64,000 bases of DNA from an uncultured Prevotellaceae bacterium (GTDB lineage: Bacteria > Bacteroidota > Bacteroidia > Bacteroidales > Bacteroidaceae). Shown one piece after another: positions 48,944-57,972 of the stretch. The stretch spans positions 62,001 through 126,000 of the forward strand of contig CACZMV010000010.1 in assembly GCA_902782305.1 (NCBI GenBank), written 5' to 3'. How positions within the stretch are numbered: the first letter of the stretch is position 1; every line of letters begins with the position of its first letter. Made by a program: the position numbers and the translations under genes. The notes under the pieces are model-generated. The model worked only from the letters and a program-made list of their open reading frames with translations, was not told where the DNA came from and searched no databases.

Positions 48944-51682
48944 TTAGCGTCGACAGAGCTGGGCGTATGGGCAGGTGCGACAAATCTTTAAATCGTCAGT
49001 AGGACAGAAAGGTATGGTGGATGAGAATATCTCGTCCACTTTTTCGTTTAACAGCTCATTGAAGCGGGCAGAATATTCCGCAATGTCCAGAATAGGTTCT
49101 TTGCCAAATTTCAATGTGGGGTCGTAGTCTTCGGCGCCAGCATGTTGAATAAACAGCAGGGCAGGAGAAACCGCCTTACCACGTTGTTCACGAACAATAT
49201 CTGCATAGAGGCAGGCTTGCAGGTAGTAGTCGCTGTGGTTATGAATCTGCTCAGGGGCAAAGATGGCATCGACATTAGGCATCGACTTGATGTTGCGACT
49301 GCTAGTCTTGTAGTCTACCACACGGATACGCTCCAGTGGGGTCCCTTCGTCAACGAGGTCAAGGCGGTCGATGCGCCCTCCGATTCTAAAAGTAGATAGT
49401 TGACCGTTTACCGTTGACAGTTGACGATAGACATCACACTCGAGTCCGAGAATAGTAAAGGGAGTCAGACGACGATCAATCATGATGAGTTGGCGCAGGT
49501 AATGGATAATTACTTCGCGATTGATGATATGTAGACCGCTCAGCGGACTATTGGGCATCTTGTTGTGGAAGGCCTCATCGACAGCACGCTCTATCTCTAC
49601 CTTTGTGTTTAGCAGATGGTCGAGTATGTCCTTGGTGATATGTTGAGGCAAGCGGTGATAGATAATGTCGGCCGCATCGTGGAAGATGTCACCAAACATT
49701 CGGTTGTCCAGTTCTTGTTCATCGTCAGGAACATCGGGCTCCTGGAGTCCTGCCACATAGCGATAGTAGAACTGCAGGGGACAGCGCATGTATTTACTGA
49801 TAGCGGTGGGGGATAATGTTATGTTTTGAGATTTGAGATTTGAACCTTGAGACGTGAGGATGCTCATGACGTGTTCAGTCTTCTCAATGGGCTTGGGTGT
49901 CCAACGCTCTGCTTGTTTACCAGCTTGCAAAGTGTGTTGTGTGATGGGGTGTCCGCTCTCCACAAGCATCTGTAACATGAAACGACTCATCTCACCCCGT
50001 TGTCCGTCTTCTGTGGAATTGTTGTAAAGGATGGTGACATCGGAGGCACGCTGAAGCAGGCGATGGAAATAGTAAGCGTAGATGCTAACCTTGTTTTCCA
50101 CAGTAGTCAGTTCGTAAGCCTGACGAATGCTATGAGGAATGAAAGAACTGTCGTTGACACCCTTGGGCATGTTGCCTTCGTTGCAGCTAAGCAGCAGTAT
50201 ATGGTCGAAATCTAGGTTGCGAGTCTCTAGCACGCCCATCACCTGAATTCCCTCTGCGGGCTCACCATGAAAAGGAATACTGGCTTGCTGTATAATCTGG
50301 GTGGTGAGTCGTTGTAGTGTCTGTTCTGTGACCTGAAGATCACCACTCTCTATCAATCCATTCAAACGATTAACCAAAGTATAGGCGCGAAATAATGACT
50401 CTTGGAAGAGTGGGTCTTGGATTTCGTCCTTAGCATTTTGGGCTATGGTACGAAGCATGCTCGAGAGATTGGAAGTGAGTGGAGTGGAAGAGGAAATGGC
50501 CTGTTCCAAATCGACAAAACGGGCATAGGGATGGCGCTTGAAAGCACGCAATAAACGAGGAGAACGCCCGCCTAACTGTAGGTTGTAATAGAGTTGAATG
50601 AATGAAGCGATAGGTGTCTGAGCCAGAGGATAACCTGTGGTGATGTTGACCTTCTCCGTTTCGTTAGGTAAACAATGGATAACGGTAGGCAACAGACTTT
50701 CATCACATAGGACAATGGCTGTTCGACGTCCGTCCTGATAGCGTTCATGCTGGCGTAACCAGCTGCTGACGTAACGAGCCTGGATATGTTCGGTGGGGGC
50801 TGCGATATAGCGTATGTCTTTTGGGCGATGGAAATTCTGATAGATTTCTTCATCCGTATTGTCCAGTTCGTTGGGGAAATATTGCAGGTATTGGTCGATA
50901 TAGCGACCTGCCTCGTGGCGTTGCATGTAGTATTGGTCGAAATCCCAATAGAACTTGGCCTTTCCTTCTTTCTGCAAGGCAGTAAAGAGCTGTTGTTCTA
51001 CTTTCTGTAGTAGATTAAAGCCTATAAAGAGATAACGATCGTAAGGAAATGCTTGCGTAATGTTTGTTGCCGTGGAACAATTACAAACGGAATCACAAAC
51101 AGAACGATAGAGGGCTCCCTCATAGGCAAGGCCTTGTTGTGCCAATCGCTGATTGAAATCGTGATAGATGTCGGCAAAATGGCTCCAAAGGTTTAGGAAG
51201 CGTTGTTTCAGTTCTGTTTCGTGTTCCTCTGTGAAATGGCTGAAGAAGTGACGCAATAGTTGGCGCTGTTCCTCTGTAAGGAAACTCAAATCATCCAATT
51301 CGTGGATATCGCGCAGATTGGCAAAGACACGATTGGCATCAACCATATTCTTGTCGATATCATCAAAATCACTAATGAGCAGCTGTCCCCAGCCATAGAA
51401 TTTGTCGAGAGTCTCGTCAGAGCCGGTTTCTTGGCAAAAGGACTTGTGCAGGTCGCATACCAGTTTGATTGGGTCGGCTACTTGCAGGTTGCTCTGTTGA
51501 CGAAATAGTTCACTGATGGTAATATAGGCAGGACTCCAAATAGGACGCTGGGCGATGCGTGCCAGTTGTTCGTTGAGGAACAAGGATGCTCGCTTGTTGG
51601 GAAATACGACAGCCGTTCGGGAGAGATTGGTGCCATACTTTCGGATGATATCTTCAGCAACGTATCTTAAGAATTCTTTCAT
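48944..51682 (-). CDS. AddB-like PD-(D/E)XK nuclease/helicase-like subunit
   Basis: Probable partner of the AddA-like protein upstream, acting in double-strand-break end resection. It has 912 residues. The N-terminal helicase-like part begins with VVFPNKRASLFLNEQLAR. The C-terminal nuclease has GGRIDRLDLVDE, VVDYKT (the D-x-K) and LQACLYA (the Q-x3-Y). The four iron-sulphur Cys of AddB-type nucleases look present: one in MRCPLQFYYRY and three in CRTCPYAQLC. Two 7-bp tandem repeats lie inside the gene (49398-49425 and 49825-49859), coding for QLSTVNGQLST-like and SQGSNLKSQN-like segments. Confidence 0.83.
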   Translation of the reverse strand: MKEFLRYVAEDIIRKYGTNLSRTAVVFPNKRASLFLNEQLARIAQRPIWSPAYITISELFRQQSNLQVADPIKLVCDLHKSFCQETGSDETLDKFYGWGQLLISDFDDIDKNMVDANRVFANLRDIHELDDLSFLTEEQRQLLRHFFSHFTEEHETELKQRFLNLWSHFADIYHDFNQRLAQQGLAYEGALYRSVCDSVCNCSTATNITQAFPYDRYLFIGFNLLQKVEQQLFTALQKEGKAKFYWDFDQYYMQRHEAGRYIDQYLQYFPNELDNTDEEIYQNFHRPKDIRYIAAPTEHIQARYVSSWLRQHERYQDGRRTAIVLCDESLLPTVIHCLPNETEKVNITTGYPLAQTPIASFIQLYYNLQLGGRSPRLLRAFKRHPYARFVDLEQAISSSTPLTSNLSSMLRTIAQNAKDEIQDPLFQESLFRAYTLVNRLNGLIESGDLQVTEQTLQRLTTQIIQQASIPFHGEPAEGIQVMGVLETRNLDFDHILLLSCNEGNMPKGVNDSSFIPHSIRQAYELTTVENKVSIYAYYFHRLLQRASDVTILYNNSTEDGQRGEMSRFMLQMLVESGHPITQHTLQAGKQAERWTPKPIEKTEHVMSILTSQGSNLKSQNITLSPTAISKYMRCPLQFYYRYVAGLQEPDVPDDEQELDNRMFGDIFHDAADIIYHRLPQHITKDILDHLLNTKVEIERAVDEAFHNKMPNSPLSGLHIINREVIIHYLRQLIMIDRRLTPFTILGLECDVYRQLSTVNGQLSTFRIGGRIDRLDLVDEGTPLERIRVVDYKTSSRNIKSMPNVDAIFAPEQIHNHSDYYLQACLYADIVREQRGKAVSPALLFIQHAGAEDYDPTLKFGKEPILDIAEYSARFNELLNEKVDEIFSSTIPFCPTDDLKICRTCPYAQLCRR
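49398..49425. repeat. 7-bp tandem repeat inside the AddB-like gene, site 1
   Basis: AGTTGAC, CGTTTAC, CGTTGAC and AGTTGAC follow without gaps. They encode the QLSTVNGQLST stretch just before the nuclease motif GGRIDRLD. Confidence 0.85.
49825..49859. repeat. 7-bp tandem repeat inside the AddB-like gene, site 2
   Basis: TTTGAGA, TTTGAGA, TTTGAAC, CTTGAGA and CGTGAGG follow from 49825. They encode TSQGSNLKSQN, between the helicase-like and nuclease parts. Confidence 0.8.
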
Positions 51683-51707
51683 TTTTTCTGTCTACTTTTA
51701 CCTTCTT

Positions 51708-54700
51708 CTATCCTCTAACTTCCTCAATTTTATTAGAATAAACGTACCATAGCCAACCTCTGACATTGGGCATTTGCATCTCGCGGAGCAGATGAATATA
51801 CTCACTGACTTGTTCGCGATATTCATCATGTTGGCGACCGAATTTGAAATCAATGACATGGGTTTCTGTACCATCGGTAATGACACGGTCAGGACGACGT
51901 TCTACTAATTGATTATGTTCGTCTAAACGTAGGATACTGCATTCGTTAAATAATTGCCAATGGTCAGAGAACCAATATTTTACGCGATTATCTTCAAGCC
52001 TTTGTTTGATAGTTCTTGTTAGCTTCTCACGCGTTACCTCATCATCGTAAAGAATACCCTCACTTTGCATTTGTAATAAGGCTTGAGGAATGTCTTCCGT
52101 TGTTCTGATTGTAGAGAATATTTCATGGAGTACGGAACCCATTTTGATATAGCTGAGTGTTTCTTGTTCATCCTCGCCCGCTATGAAATCACGACTGCGA
52201 TTGCTCTGTCGGAATTCTGTCTTGACCTCGAAACTCTCCATCGAAATGTGCTCAGGGGTAACAGGTTGGAGAAAGGGATTGGGAGATTTAAAATGTTTGA
52301 TGGAAGAGGGAAGAGTGATAAAGTCTCCAAAGGTGAATTCAAGGGGGCTACGTTCGTCTTCCTTTCCTTGGAGTTTGGCTCCCTCCAGTTGAATTTCAGA
52401 CAGTACTTGCTCGATAAGTGTCGAGCGATTGTTCTTACTGCCTCGTTGACCGATGACAAACAAATGGCGGATGGCGCGTGTAAAAGCGACATAGAGCAGG
52501 TTGAGATTATCGACCGTATTCTGTAAATGCTCATCTAGATAGGCAGACTCATAAATGGTTCCACGCATCTGTTTCTCACTATAATCGATAGGTACAATGG
52601 GTAATGCATCAAAAGGAGCGACATCTGGTTCGCACCACAGGATATCGGGCATCTCCAGTCTCCAGTCGCAGAAGGGAATGATTACATGCTGGAATTCCAA
52701 TCCTTTACTTTTATGAATGGACAGGATGCGTATGCCGTTGTTCACATCGCTTTGGATAGTCTTGCGACAGATGGTCTCGTCCCATTCGCGTACGAAGGCG
52801 TCAATATCCGTAGAATTGTCTTGCGTAAATTGGTTCAGTTGGTCGTAGAAGGCGCAGATATATGCACTCTGCTCGTCTAAACGTTGGAGGTCGAAAATGG
52901 CATAAAGACGTTCTACGAGTTCATAGAGTGGTAATTGTAACAGTTCTGTGGTATGCTGGGTAAAAGCCTCAGGCAATAAATCGTCCAATGGTTGGTCCTT
53001 AATGAGAAGATCTTGCTCGGCGATAGAATCGCTGAGTATGGCGCGATGGTAGAGTATAGCTATTGTAGCTTTCGCCAAAAGGTCGTCGGGGTGGGTGAGT
53101 AGATGGAGGGCTTGTACCAATAAACATACTGAGACTGAGGCGTCGAGGCGGAAGGCTTCATCGCTGACAATACGTACATCGGGCAGATGAACACCCAGAT
53201 AGTCGGCAATGAGTGGAATATGCTTGTTGGTGCGAACAAGGATGGCGATATCGCTTAACGATGCTCCTTGTCGGTGCAACAACTGGATAGTGTCAACAAC
53301 TTGACGCAAGGTTTCTTCTTGATAGTCATCATCGGGCAATAGGCGAATATTAACCAATCCTGTTGTGTCGCGATAGGCAGGTACCTGTTGTTGAACATCC
53401 GCATAAGCGTGTTGCAATTGGAGAGCTCCCTTCGGGTTCTCTTCTTCCATTCGGGCAAACTCCTGTTGGGCAGCCAACGTGAAGAAGGCATTGTTGAAAT
53501 CAACGATGTTGCGTTCAGAGCGATAGTTGTTTTCCAAAGGACGGATATCTACCATCTTGTCTGCATAAGAGAACTCTTGATCGATGGCATTCAGCAATCT
53601 CCAATCGCCTGAACGCCAGCGATAGATGCTTTGTTTGACATCGCCCACAATAAGGTTTTCGGCATGCTGATGACTCATGCATTCCTGCAAAAGTATCTTG
53701 AAGTTCTCCCATTGTACAGTACTGGTGTCTTGAAATTCGTCAATCATGATATGTTCCAATTGGGTACCAATCTTCTCAAAGATAAACGGAGAATCGCTAT
53801 TGCTGATAAGCGCATGTAGCAGTTGCTGCGTGTCGCTGAGTAGGAAACAGTTGGATTCTTCGTTTAGTTCACGCACTTTCTTTTCAATGCTACCCAATAG
53901 GCGTAACTGACTGAGATGACGGAGGGTAAGATCGGCTGATTGGTAGAGACGATATTGTCTGGGGCGTTCTTCTATGGCTCTTCTGAGCAATGGTATCAGC
54001 GAGGATTCTGCTACCATATAGATGGCTTCTGCTTTCGAATTCGTCTTGGCGTACCATTTGGTGGGGTCGCCCATGGCATCCAGTACACGTTTGCCCACGA
54101 TGCCTTCGTCCATCTGTCCGTTTTGAAGTTTGAGGAAAAATCCTGCAACGCCCGATTTCCCAAAAAGGAAATCGTCGATGGTTAATCCCTCTGCATTTAG
54201 GATGTCAAAGAAAGTGTCAGCGCATTCCTTCATCTGCATCTGGGCGTTCTTACGAATGTCACGTAACTGTTTTGTATAGGCTTCGATAAACCCTTTCTCT
54301 TCTAGTTTCTGCTTTAAGACCTTACTATGTTCTTTGTAATAGTCGCGGAAAATGGTCTTGCCAAATTGCTTCACTTGTCCGATGATGTTCCAAGAGCGAT
54401 CATCGTTTATTTTCTCCATGATATAGCTCAGAAGCCATTGAAGCATTGCATCCGTATGGGTCAGTGAGTCAATGAGTTGGTCGACAGCCTGTTCTTCTAC
54501 CTGTGTATCGTTGAGTCCGATGCGGAGATTGGCTGTCAAATCGAGTTCGCGGGCAAGATTACGCAATACGCTTTGGAAGAACGAATCGATGGTTTCAACG
54601 CGGAAATTATTGTAGTTATGCAACAATAGATGGAGTGATTCGCCAGCACGTTGGCTAATGATTTCATCAGAATAGCCTGTGTCTTCTTGGATACGTTTCA

Positions 54701-54917
54701 GATAGTTTTCTGAATCGGGAAGATGCTTCCAAATGCCATAGAGTTGAGAGAGGATGCGCATCTTCATCTCTTCCGTAGCCTTGTTGGTAAAGGTGACAGC
54801 AAGGATATTACGATAGCTCGTGGGTTCCTTCACAAGCAACTTGATATATTCTGTAGCTAGCGTGAACGTCTTTCCGCTTCCCGCACTGGCTTTATATACA
54901 GTGAGTGGCTTTACCAT
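51708..54917 (-). CDS. AddA-like UvrD-family helicase/nuclease
   Basis: A 1069-residue superfamily 1 helicase with a C-terminal nuclease. KASAGSGKTFTLATEY (about 9-24) is Walker A, VTFTNKATEEMKMRI motif Ia, IDEFQDTS motif II, VGDVKQSIYRWRSGD motif III, and HKSKGLEFQHVI motif V. The C-terminal VIDFKFG and the following Gln form the PD-(D/E)XK site. It lies upstream of the AddB-like gene by 25 bases and overlaps the end of the outer membrane gene by seven, giving an AddAB-type pair for recombination repair. Confidence 0.86.
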   Translation of the reverse strand: MVKPLTVYKASAGSGKTFTLATEYIKLLVKEPTSYRNILAVTFTNKATEEMKMRILSQLYGIWKHLPDSENYLKRIQEDTGYSDEIISQRAGESLHLLLHNYNNFRVETIDSFFQSVLRNLARELDLTANLRIGLNDTQVEEQAVDQLIDSLTHTDAMLQWLLSYIMEKINDDRSWNIIGQVKQFGKTIFRDYYKEHSKVLKQKLEEKGFIEAYTKQLRDIRKNAQMQMKECADTFFDILNAEGLTIDDFLFGKSGVAGFFLKLQNGQMDEGIVGKRVLDAMGDPTKWYAKTNSKAEAIYMVAESSLIPLLRRAIEERPRQYRLYQSADLTLRHLSQLRLLGSIEKKVRELNEESNCFLLSDTQQLLHALISNSDSPFIFEKIGTQLEHIMIDEFQDTSTVQWENFKILLQECMSHQHAENLIVGDVKQSIYRWRSGDWRLLNAIDQEFSYADKMVDIRPLENNYRSERNIVDFNNAFFTLAAQQEFARMEEENPKGALQLQHAYADVQQQVPAYRDTTGLVNIRLLPDDDYQEETLRQVVDTIQLLHRQGASLSDIAILVRTNKHIPLIADYLGVHLPDVRIVSDEAFRLDASVSVCLLVQALHLLTHPDDLLAKATIAILYHRAILSDSIAEQDLLIKDQPLDDLLPEAFTQHTTELLQLPLYELVERLYAIFDLQRLDEQSAYICAFYDQLNQFTQDNSTDIDAFVREWDETICRKTIQSDVNNGIRILSIHKSKGLEFQHVIIPFCDWRLEMPDILWCEPDVAPFDALPIVPIDYSEKQMRGTIYESAYLDEHLQNTVDNLNLLYVAFTRAIRHLFVIGQRGSKNNRSTLIEQVLSEIQLEGAKLQGKEDERSPLEFTFGDFITLPSSIKHFKSPNPFLQPVTPEHISMESFEVKTEFRQSNRSRDFIAGEDEQETLSYIKMGSVLHEIFSTIRTTEDIPQALLQMQSEGILYDDEVTREKLTRTIKQRLEDNRVKYWFSDHWQLFNECSILRLDEHNQLVERRPDRVITDGTETHVIDFKFGRQHDEYREQVSEYIHLLREMQMPNVRGWLWYVYSNKIEEVRG

Positions 54918-56932
54918 CTTCTGAATAGTTCTATCGTAAATTTACAGCCAAAGCTCTCGAATTTCGTTCCAACGAAACTCGTAAAGAATCCAGTGGATAA
55001 GTAACGAGTGGTAAACCCATAGCCTAATTCGAAATATGGTCTTCTGCGTTCGATATTTAGGGCACTGAGATAGAGACGTTCCATCTCGACGAAGTGACCT
55101 ACGAGGGGTACCCAAGTGAGTGCTAGAATGGGGGATTCAAAGGAAAGATGACCACGAATGTAGTAGTTAGATTCATTATACCATCGGCTATCAAGCAACT
55201 GGAACTGACCTGTCCAGTCATCATCCCAACCCGTTGCCAGGTTGTTGTCGCGGAAATTGGTATAGTCGACAAAATAGTCAGAACTGCGCTGGGTATAGAA
55301 TCCTGTACCTGCTCGCAGATTAATCTGACGCATGCTCTTCATGTCATGCTTATAGGAAAGATCGAACTCCCATCGCTCATAATCAAGATCGGATTTAAAG
55401 ATACCCTTGATGGCTCGCTCATAGTTGGCTGTTAGGGTAGGACCTTTTTGTTGCCAAGGCTTAAAATGAAATGTTAACAGGGGAGCAAAACTACGAAACT
55501 CATCAGGGAAGCCAATGCTCTTCATCAGTTCGCGGTTGGTAGAACGACGACGGTGATATACCAAACCTGTCATAACTTCCACCCAGTCAAAGGCTTCTAC
55601 ATTGTTAACCAATTGGAAGATTTCGTCTTTAAACTCTGGAACCTCGAAATTTTCGCCTTCTTTTTCGATGATATCATCCACCAAAGAAGCATGGTTGGTG
55701 CGATTACCATTGGCCCATGTAAATTCGGCATATCCATTACGTTTGGGGTTGTAGGTCATGCGCAAAGGAGCGGTATAATAAAACTGCCGTTGCTTGAAGT
55801 TGTAACCCATCTGAGGATTTAGTGTCAGATAACGGTGGGTGTTGAATGTATATTGCAGACCGATGTTTAGCTTATAGGAGAATCCACGACTCTGACTATA
55901 ACTGAAATAGAGAGGGTTGAAAAGGGGTGAGATACGCATGGAGGCAGGTCCGGAATTAGCGTGGGTGCTGTTGATGAGGTTGTAGCCGATATTCTCCCAA
56001 AGGAAATCGGTAAATCGGGCGCTTTTTTTCTCTGGTATTGTATCTTCTGGCTGATTCCTCATCTCCCTTGCCTCTTGATGTCTGTCGTAGATCTCTTGTT
56101 CGTTAGTGGTCAAGGAAGTTGGACGGAGGGTTTCCATCAGCTTTATGTCCTCTACATTGTCAATGGAGTCGGGGAGGGTTGTTGGACAATTGTAGTTTGC
56201 ACGGCAGGAAGCGACAATTTTGTTACCTAAGAAATTGAATGTACTCTCTGTCAAACAGCGGTCGGGTAGCACAATGTCCTCCTCATTGGACATGTTCATG
56301 GCAGCTGTGACATTGAATTTTATCATATCGAATTCGCCTTCAAAGCCGATAGAGTTTATGCGCCCGGTTTCTATATTTACAAAGGCGCGCCCTCTGATTA
56401 ATTGTGTATTGTTGGTTCTTGGCCGGAAACGTATAATGGCTAATTTGTCAGTAACTGGAATGACTAAATATTTATAAAAGAAACGGTTAGAATAATAAAA
56501 AGGCGACAACATCTTATTGTCATAGAGCGTCTCATTATATAGATTGGGTGTGAGATACTGTAGCATATTGGGCATAACGGTCCTATTGTGCGGAATCGTA
56601 CTGCAAATTACTTGGCGATGGAAATCATAGTGGAATGCATCGTGGAATTTCATCTTATAATAAGCCTCACCAAAGAATTCACGGGCTCCTTTGGCGATAG
56701 AATACATCGTAGGAACCAAGAAAAGAGTTGGGTTGCGACGTTCAGTCTTGTATGTATATGACAGATACACGTTTCGTTCAACGCCTTTGCTGGTCTGTTG
56801 ATGGTTTTGGGCATAGTTCCATACCTTGAATAGTACCAGCGAGTCGACAGAACGGTCACGTGCAAAACAAATGCTGGGCATGAGTATCGTCATGCCCAGC
56901 ATCAGTAATATGATGTGTAGCTTTCGATTCAC
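54911..56932 (-). CDS. DUF5686-like outer membrane beta-barrel protein
   Basis: About 670 residues: a signal peptide (NRKLHIILLMLGMTILMPS), an N-terminal half with FFGEAYYKMKFHDAF and SPFYYSNRFFYKYLV, and a C-terminal half rich in alternating strands ending in FTIELFRRW, as in outer membrane barrels. This fits the DUF5686 group of Bacteroidetes, of unknown function. The start is uncertain: the frame extends to GTG 56965, but a good promoter at 56938-56968 lies there, so GTG 56932 (giving MNRKLH) is preferred. ATG 56902 is the other choice. Confidence 0.7.
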   Translation of the reverse strand: MNRKLHIILLMLGMTILMPSICFARDRSVDSLVLFKVWNYAQNHQQTSKGVERNVYLSYTYKTERRNPTLFLVPTMYSIAKGAREFFGEAYYKMKFHDAFHYDFHRQVICSTIPHNRTVMPNMLQYLTPNLYNETLYDNKMLSPFYYSNRFFYKYLVIPVTDKLAIIRFRPRTNNTQLIRGRAFVNIETGRINSIGFEGEFDMIKFNVTAAMNMSNEEDIVLPDRCLTESTFNFLGNKIVASCRANYNCPTTLPDSIDNVEDIKLMETLRPTSLTTNEQEIYDRHQEAREMRNQPEDTIPEKKSARFTDFLWENIGYNLINSTHANSGPASMRISPLFNPLYFSYSQSRGFSYKLNIGLQYTFNTHRYLTLNPQMGYNFKQRQFYYTAPLRMTYNPKRNGYAEFTWANGNRTNHASLVDDIIEKEGENFEVPEFKDEIFQLVNNVEAFDWVEVMTGLVYHRRRSTNRELMKSIGFPDEFRSFAPLLTFHFKPWQQKGPTLTANYERAIKGIFKSDLDYERWEFDLSYKHDMKSMRQINLRAGTGFYTQRSSDYFVDYTNFRDNNLATGWDDDWTGQFQLLDSRWYNESNYYIRGHLSFESPILALTWVPLVGHFVEMERLYLSALNIERRRPYFELGYGFTTRYLSTGFFTSFVGTKFESFGCKFTIELFRRW

Positions 56933-56937
56933 GACCC

Positions 56938-56968
56938 CAAAATTACAAATAATTTTTGGAGCCACAAA
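56938..56968 (-). promoter_or_regulatory. Promoter of the DUF5686-like/addA/addB operon
   Basis: On the minus strand TTTG (56968-56965), 19 bases, then TAATTTTG (56945-56938): exact consensus. The predicted start falls at the proposed GTG start, so the message could be leaderless. It lies between this gene and the end of rpoD. Confidence 0.65.
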
Positions 56969-56971
56969 ACT

Positions 56972-57844
56972 TTAGCCCAAATATTTCATCAGAATACGTG
57001 CATTACCAGAATCACGTAATTTGGCAATGCTCTTCTCACGAATCTGGCGAACACGCTCACGTGTCAGTCCCAGCTGATCGCCAATCTCCTCCAGACCTTT
57101 TTCGTGACAGCCAATTCCAAAGCACTCGCGGATGATGGTAATCTCACGCTCTTTAAGCACTTTCTGGAGTACTGTGTTCAACTCTTGAGCCATAGACTCA
57201 TGGTCAACCTGTCGGTCTGTACGAGAATCATCGCCAGAAGCCATCACATCAAGCATACAGTTGTCTTCGCCATCCTGGAAGGGGGCATCAATAGAGACGT
57301 GATGACTATCTGCCTGCATAGACTGGGCAATCTTATCTTCATCCATGTTTGTGGCGTCGCTCAACTCTGAAACAGAGGGGTGACGCTGGAACTCCTGCTC
57401 GAAACGATTAATCTCGTGACTAATTTTATTTAAACTACCTACCTGGTTAAGTGGCAGGCGTACGATACGGCTTTGCTCTGCGATAGCTTGCAGAATAGAC
57501 TGACGAATCCACCATACGGCATAAGAAATGAATTTAAAACCACGGGTCTCGTCAAACTTCTGTGCAGCCTTAATTAGGCCAATGTTACCCTCGTCAATCA
57601 AGTCAGTAAGCGTCAGTCCCTGATGCTGATACTGCTTGGCAACAGATACTACGAAACGCAGATTGGCAGTAACCAATTTGTCCTTGGCACGCTCGCCTTC
57701 AGGACCGCCCTTGCGTATTTTCTGAGCCAGCTCGATTTCCTCATCGATACTAATCAGAGGTGCACGACCAATCTCCACCAGATACTTATCCAGTGCTTCA
57801 CTTGAGCGATTCGTAATACTTTTCTGAATCTTTAATTGTCTCAT
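56972..57844 (-). CDS. rpoD: Primary sigma factor RpoD (short Bacteroidetes type)
   Basis: A 290-residue sigma-70 lacking the long region 1.1 of proteobacterial RpoD. Region 1.2 begins EALDKYLVEIGRAPLIS, region 2 has DLIDEGNIGLIKAAQKFDETRGFKFISYAVWWIRQSI (shown as two overlapping motifs DLIDEGNIGLIKAAQKF and FKFISYAVWWIRQSI), and region 4 ends with LGLTRERVRQIREK. It recognises promoters of the TTTG/TAnnTTTG kind. Ends 40 bases before the DUF5686-like gene; it has its own promoter at 57920-57927. Confidence 0.94.
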   Translation of the reverse strand: MRQLKIQKSITNRSSEALDKYLVEIGRAPLISIDEEIELAQKIRKGGPEGERAKDKLVTANLRFVVSVAKQYQHQGLTLTDLIDEGNIGLIKAAQKFDETRGFKFISYAVWWIRQSILQAIAEQSRIVRLPLNQVGSLNKISHEINRFEQEFQRHPSVSELSDATNMDEDKIAQSMQADSHHVSIDAPFQDGEDNCMLDVMASGDDSRTDRQVDHESMAQELNTVLQKVLKEREITIIRECFGIGCHEKGLEEIGDQLGLTRERVRQIREKSIAKLRDSGNARILMKYLG

Positions 57845-57919
57845 CTTTTACTCCTTAAATTCTCTGTAACTATCTGAAATTCAGATATGTGTATTAATTA
57901 ATACCATTAAAAGCGGTTG

Positions 57920-57927
57920 CAAAGTTA
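57920..57927 (-). promoter_or_regulatory. -7 box of the rpoD promoter
   Basis: TAACTTTG on the minus strand fits the consensus. The upstream TTTG is not seen at the usual distance. The leader to the start at 57844 is about 70 bases. Confidence 0.5.
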
Positions 57928-57972
57928 CGAAAAATATCGATTCGTTGTTCTCCGAATGCGAATTATTTTGTG

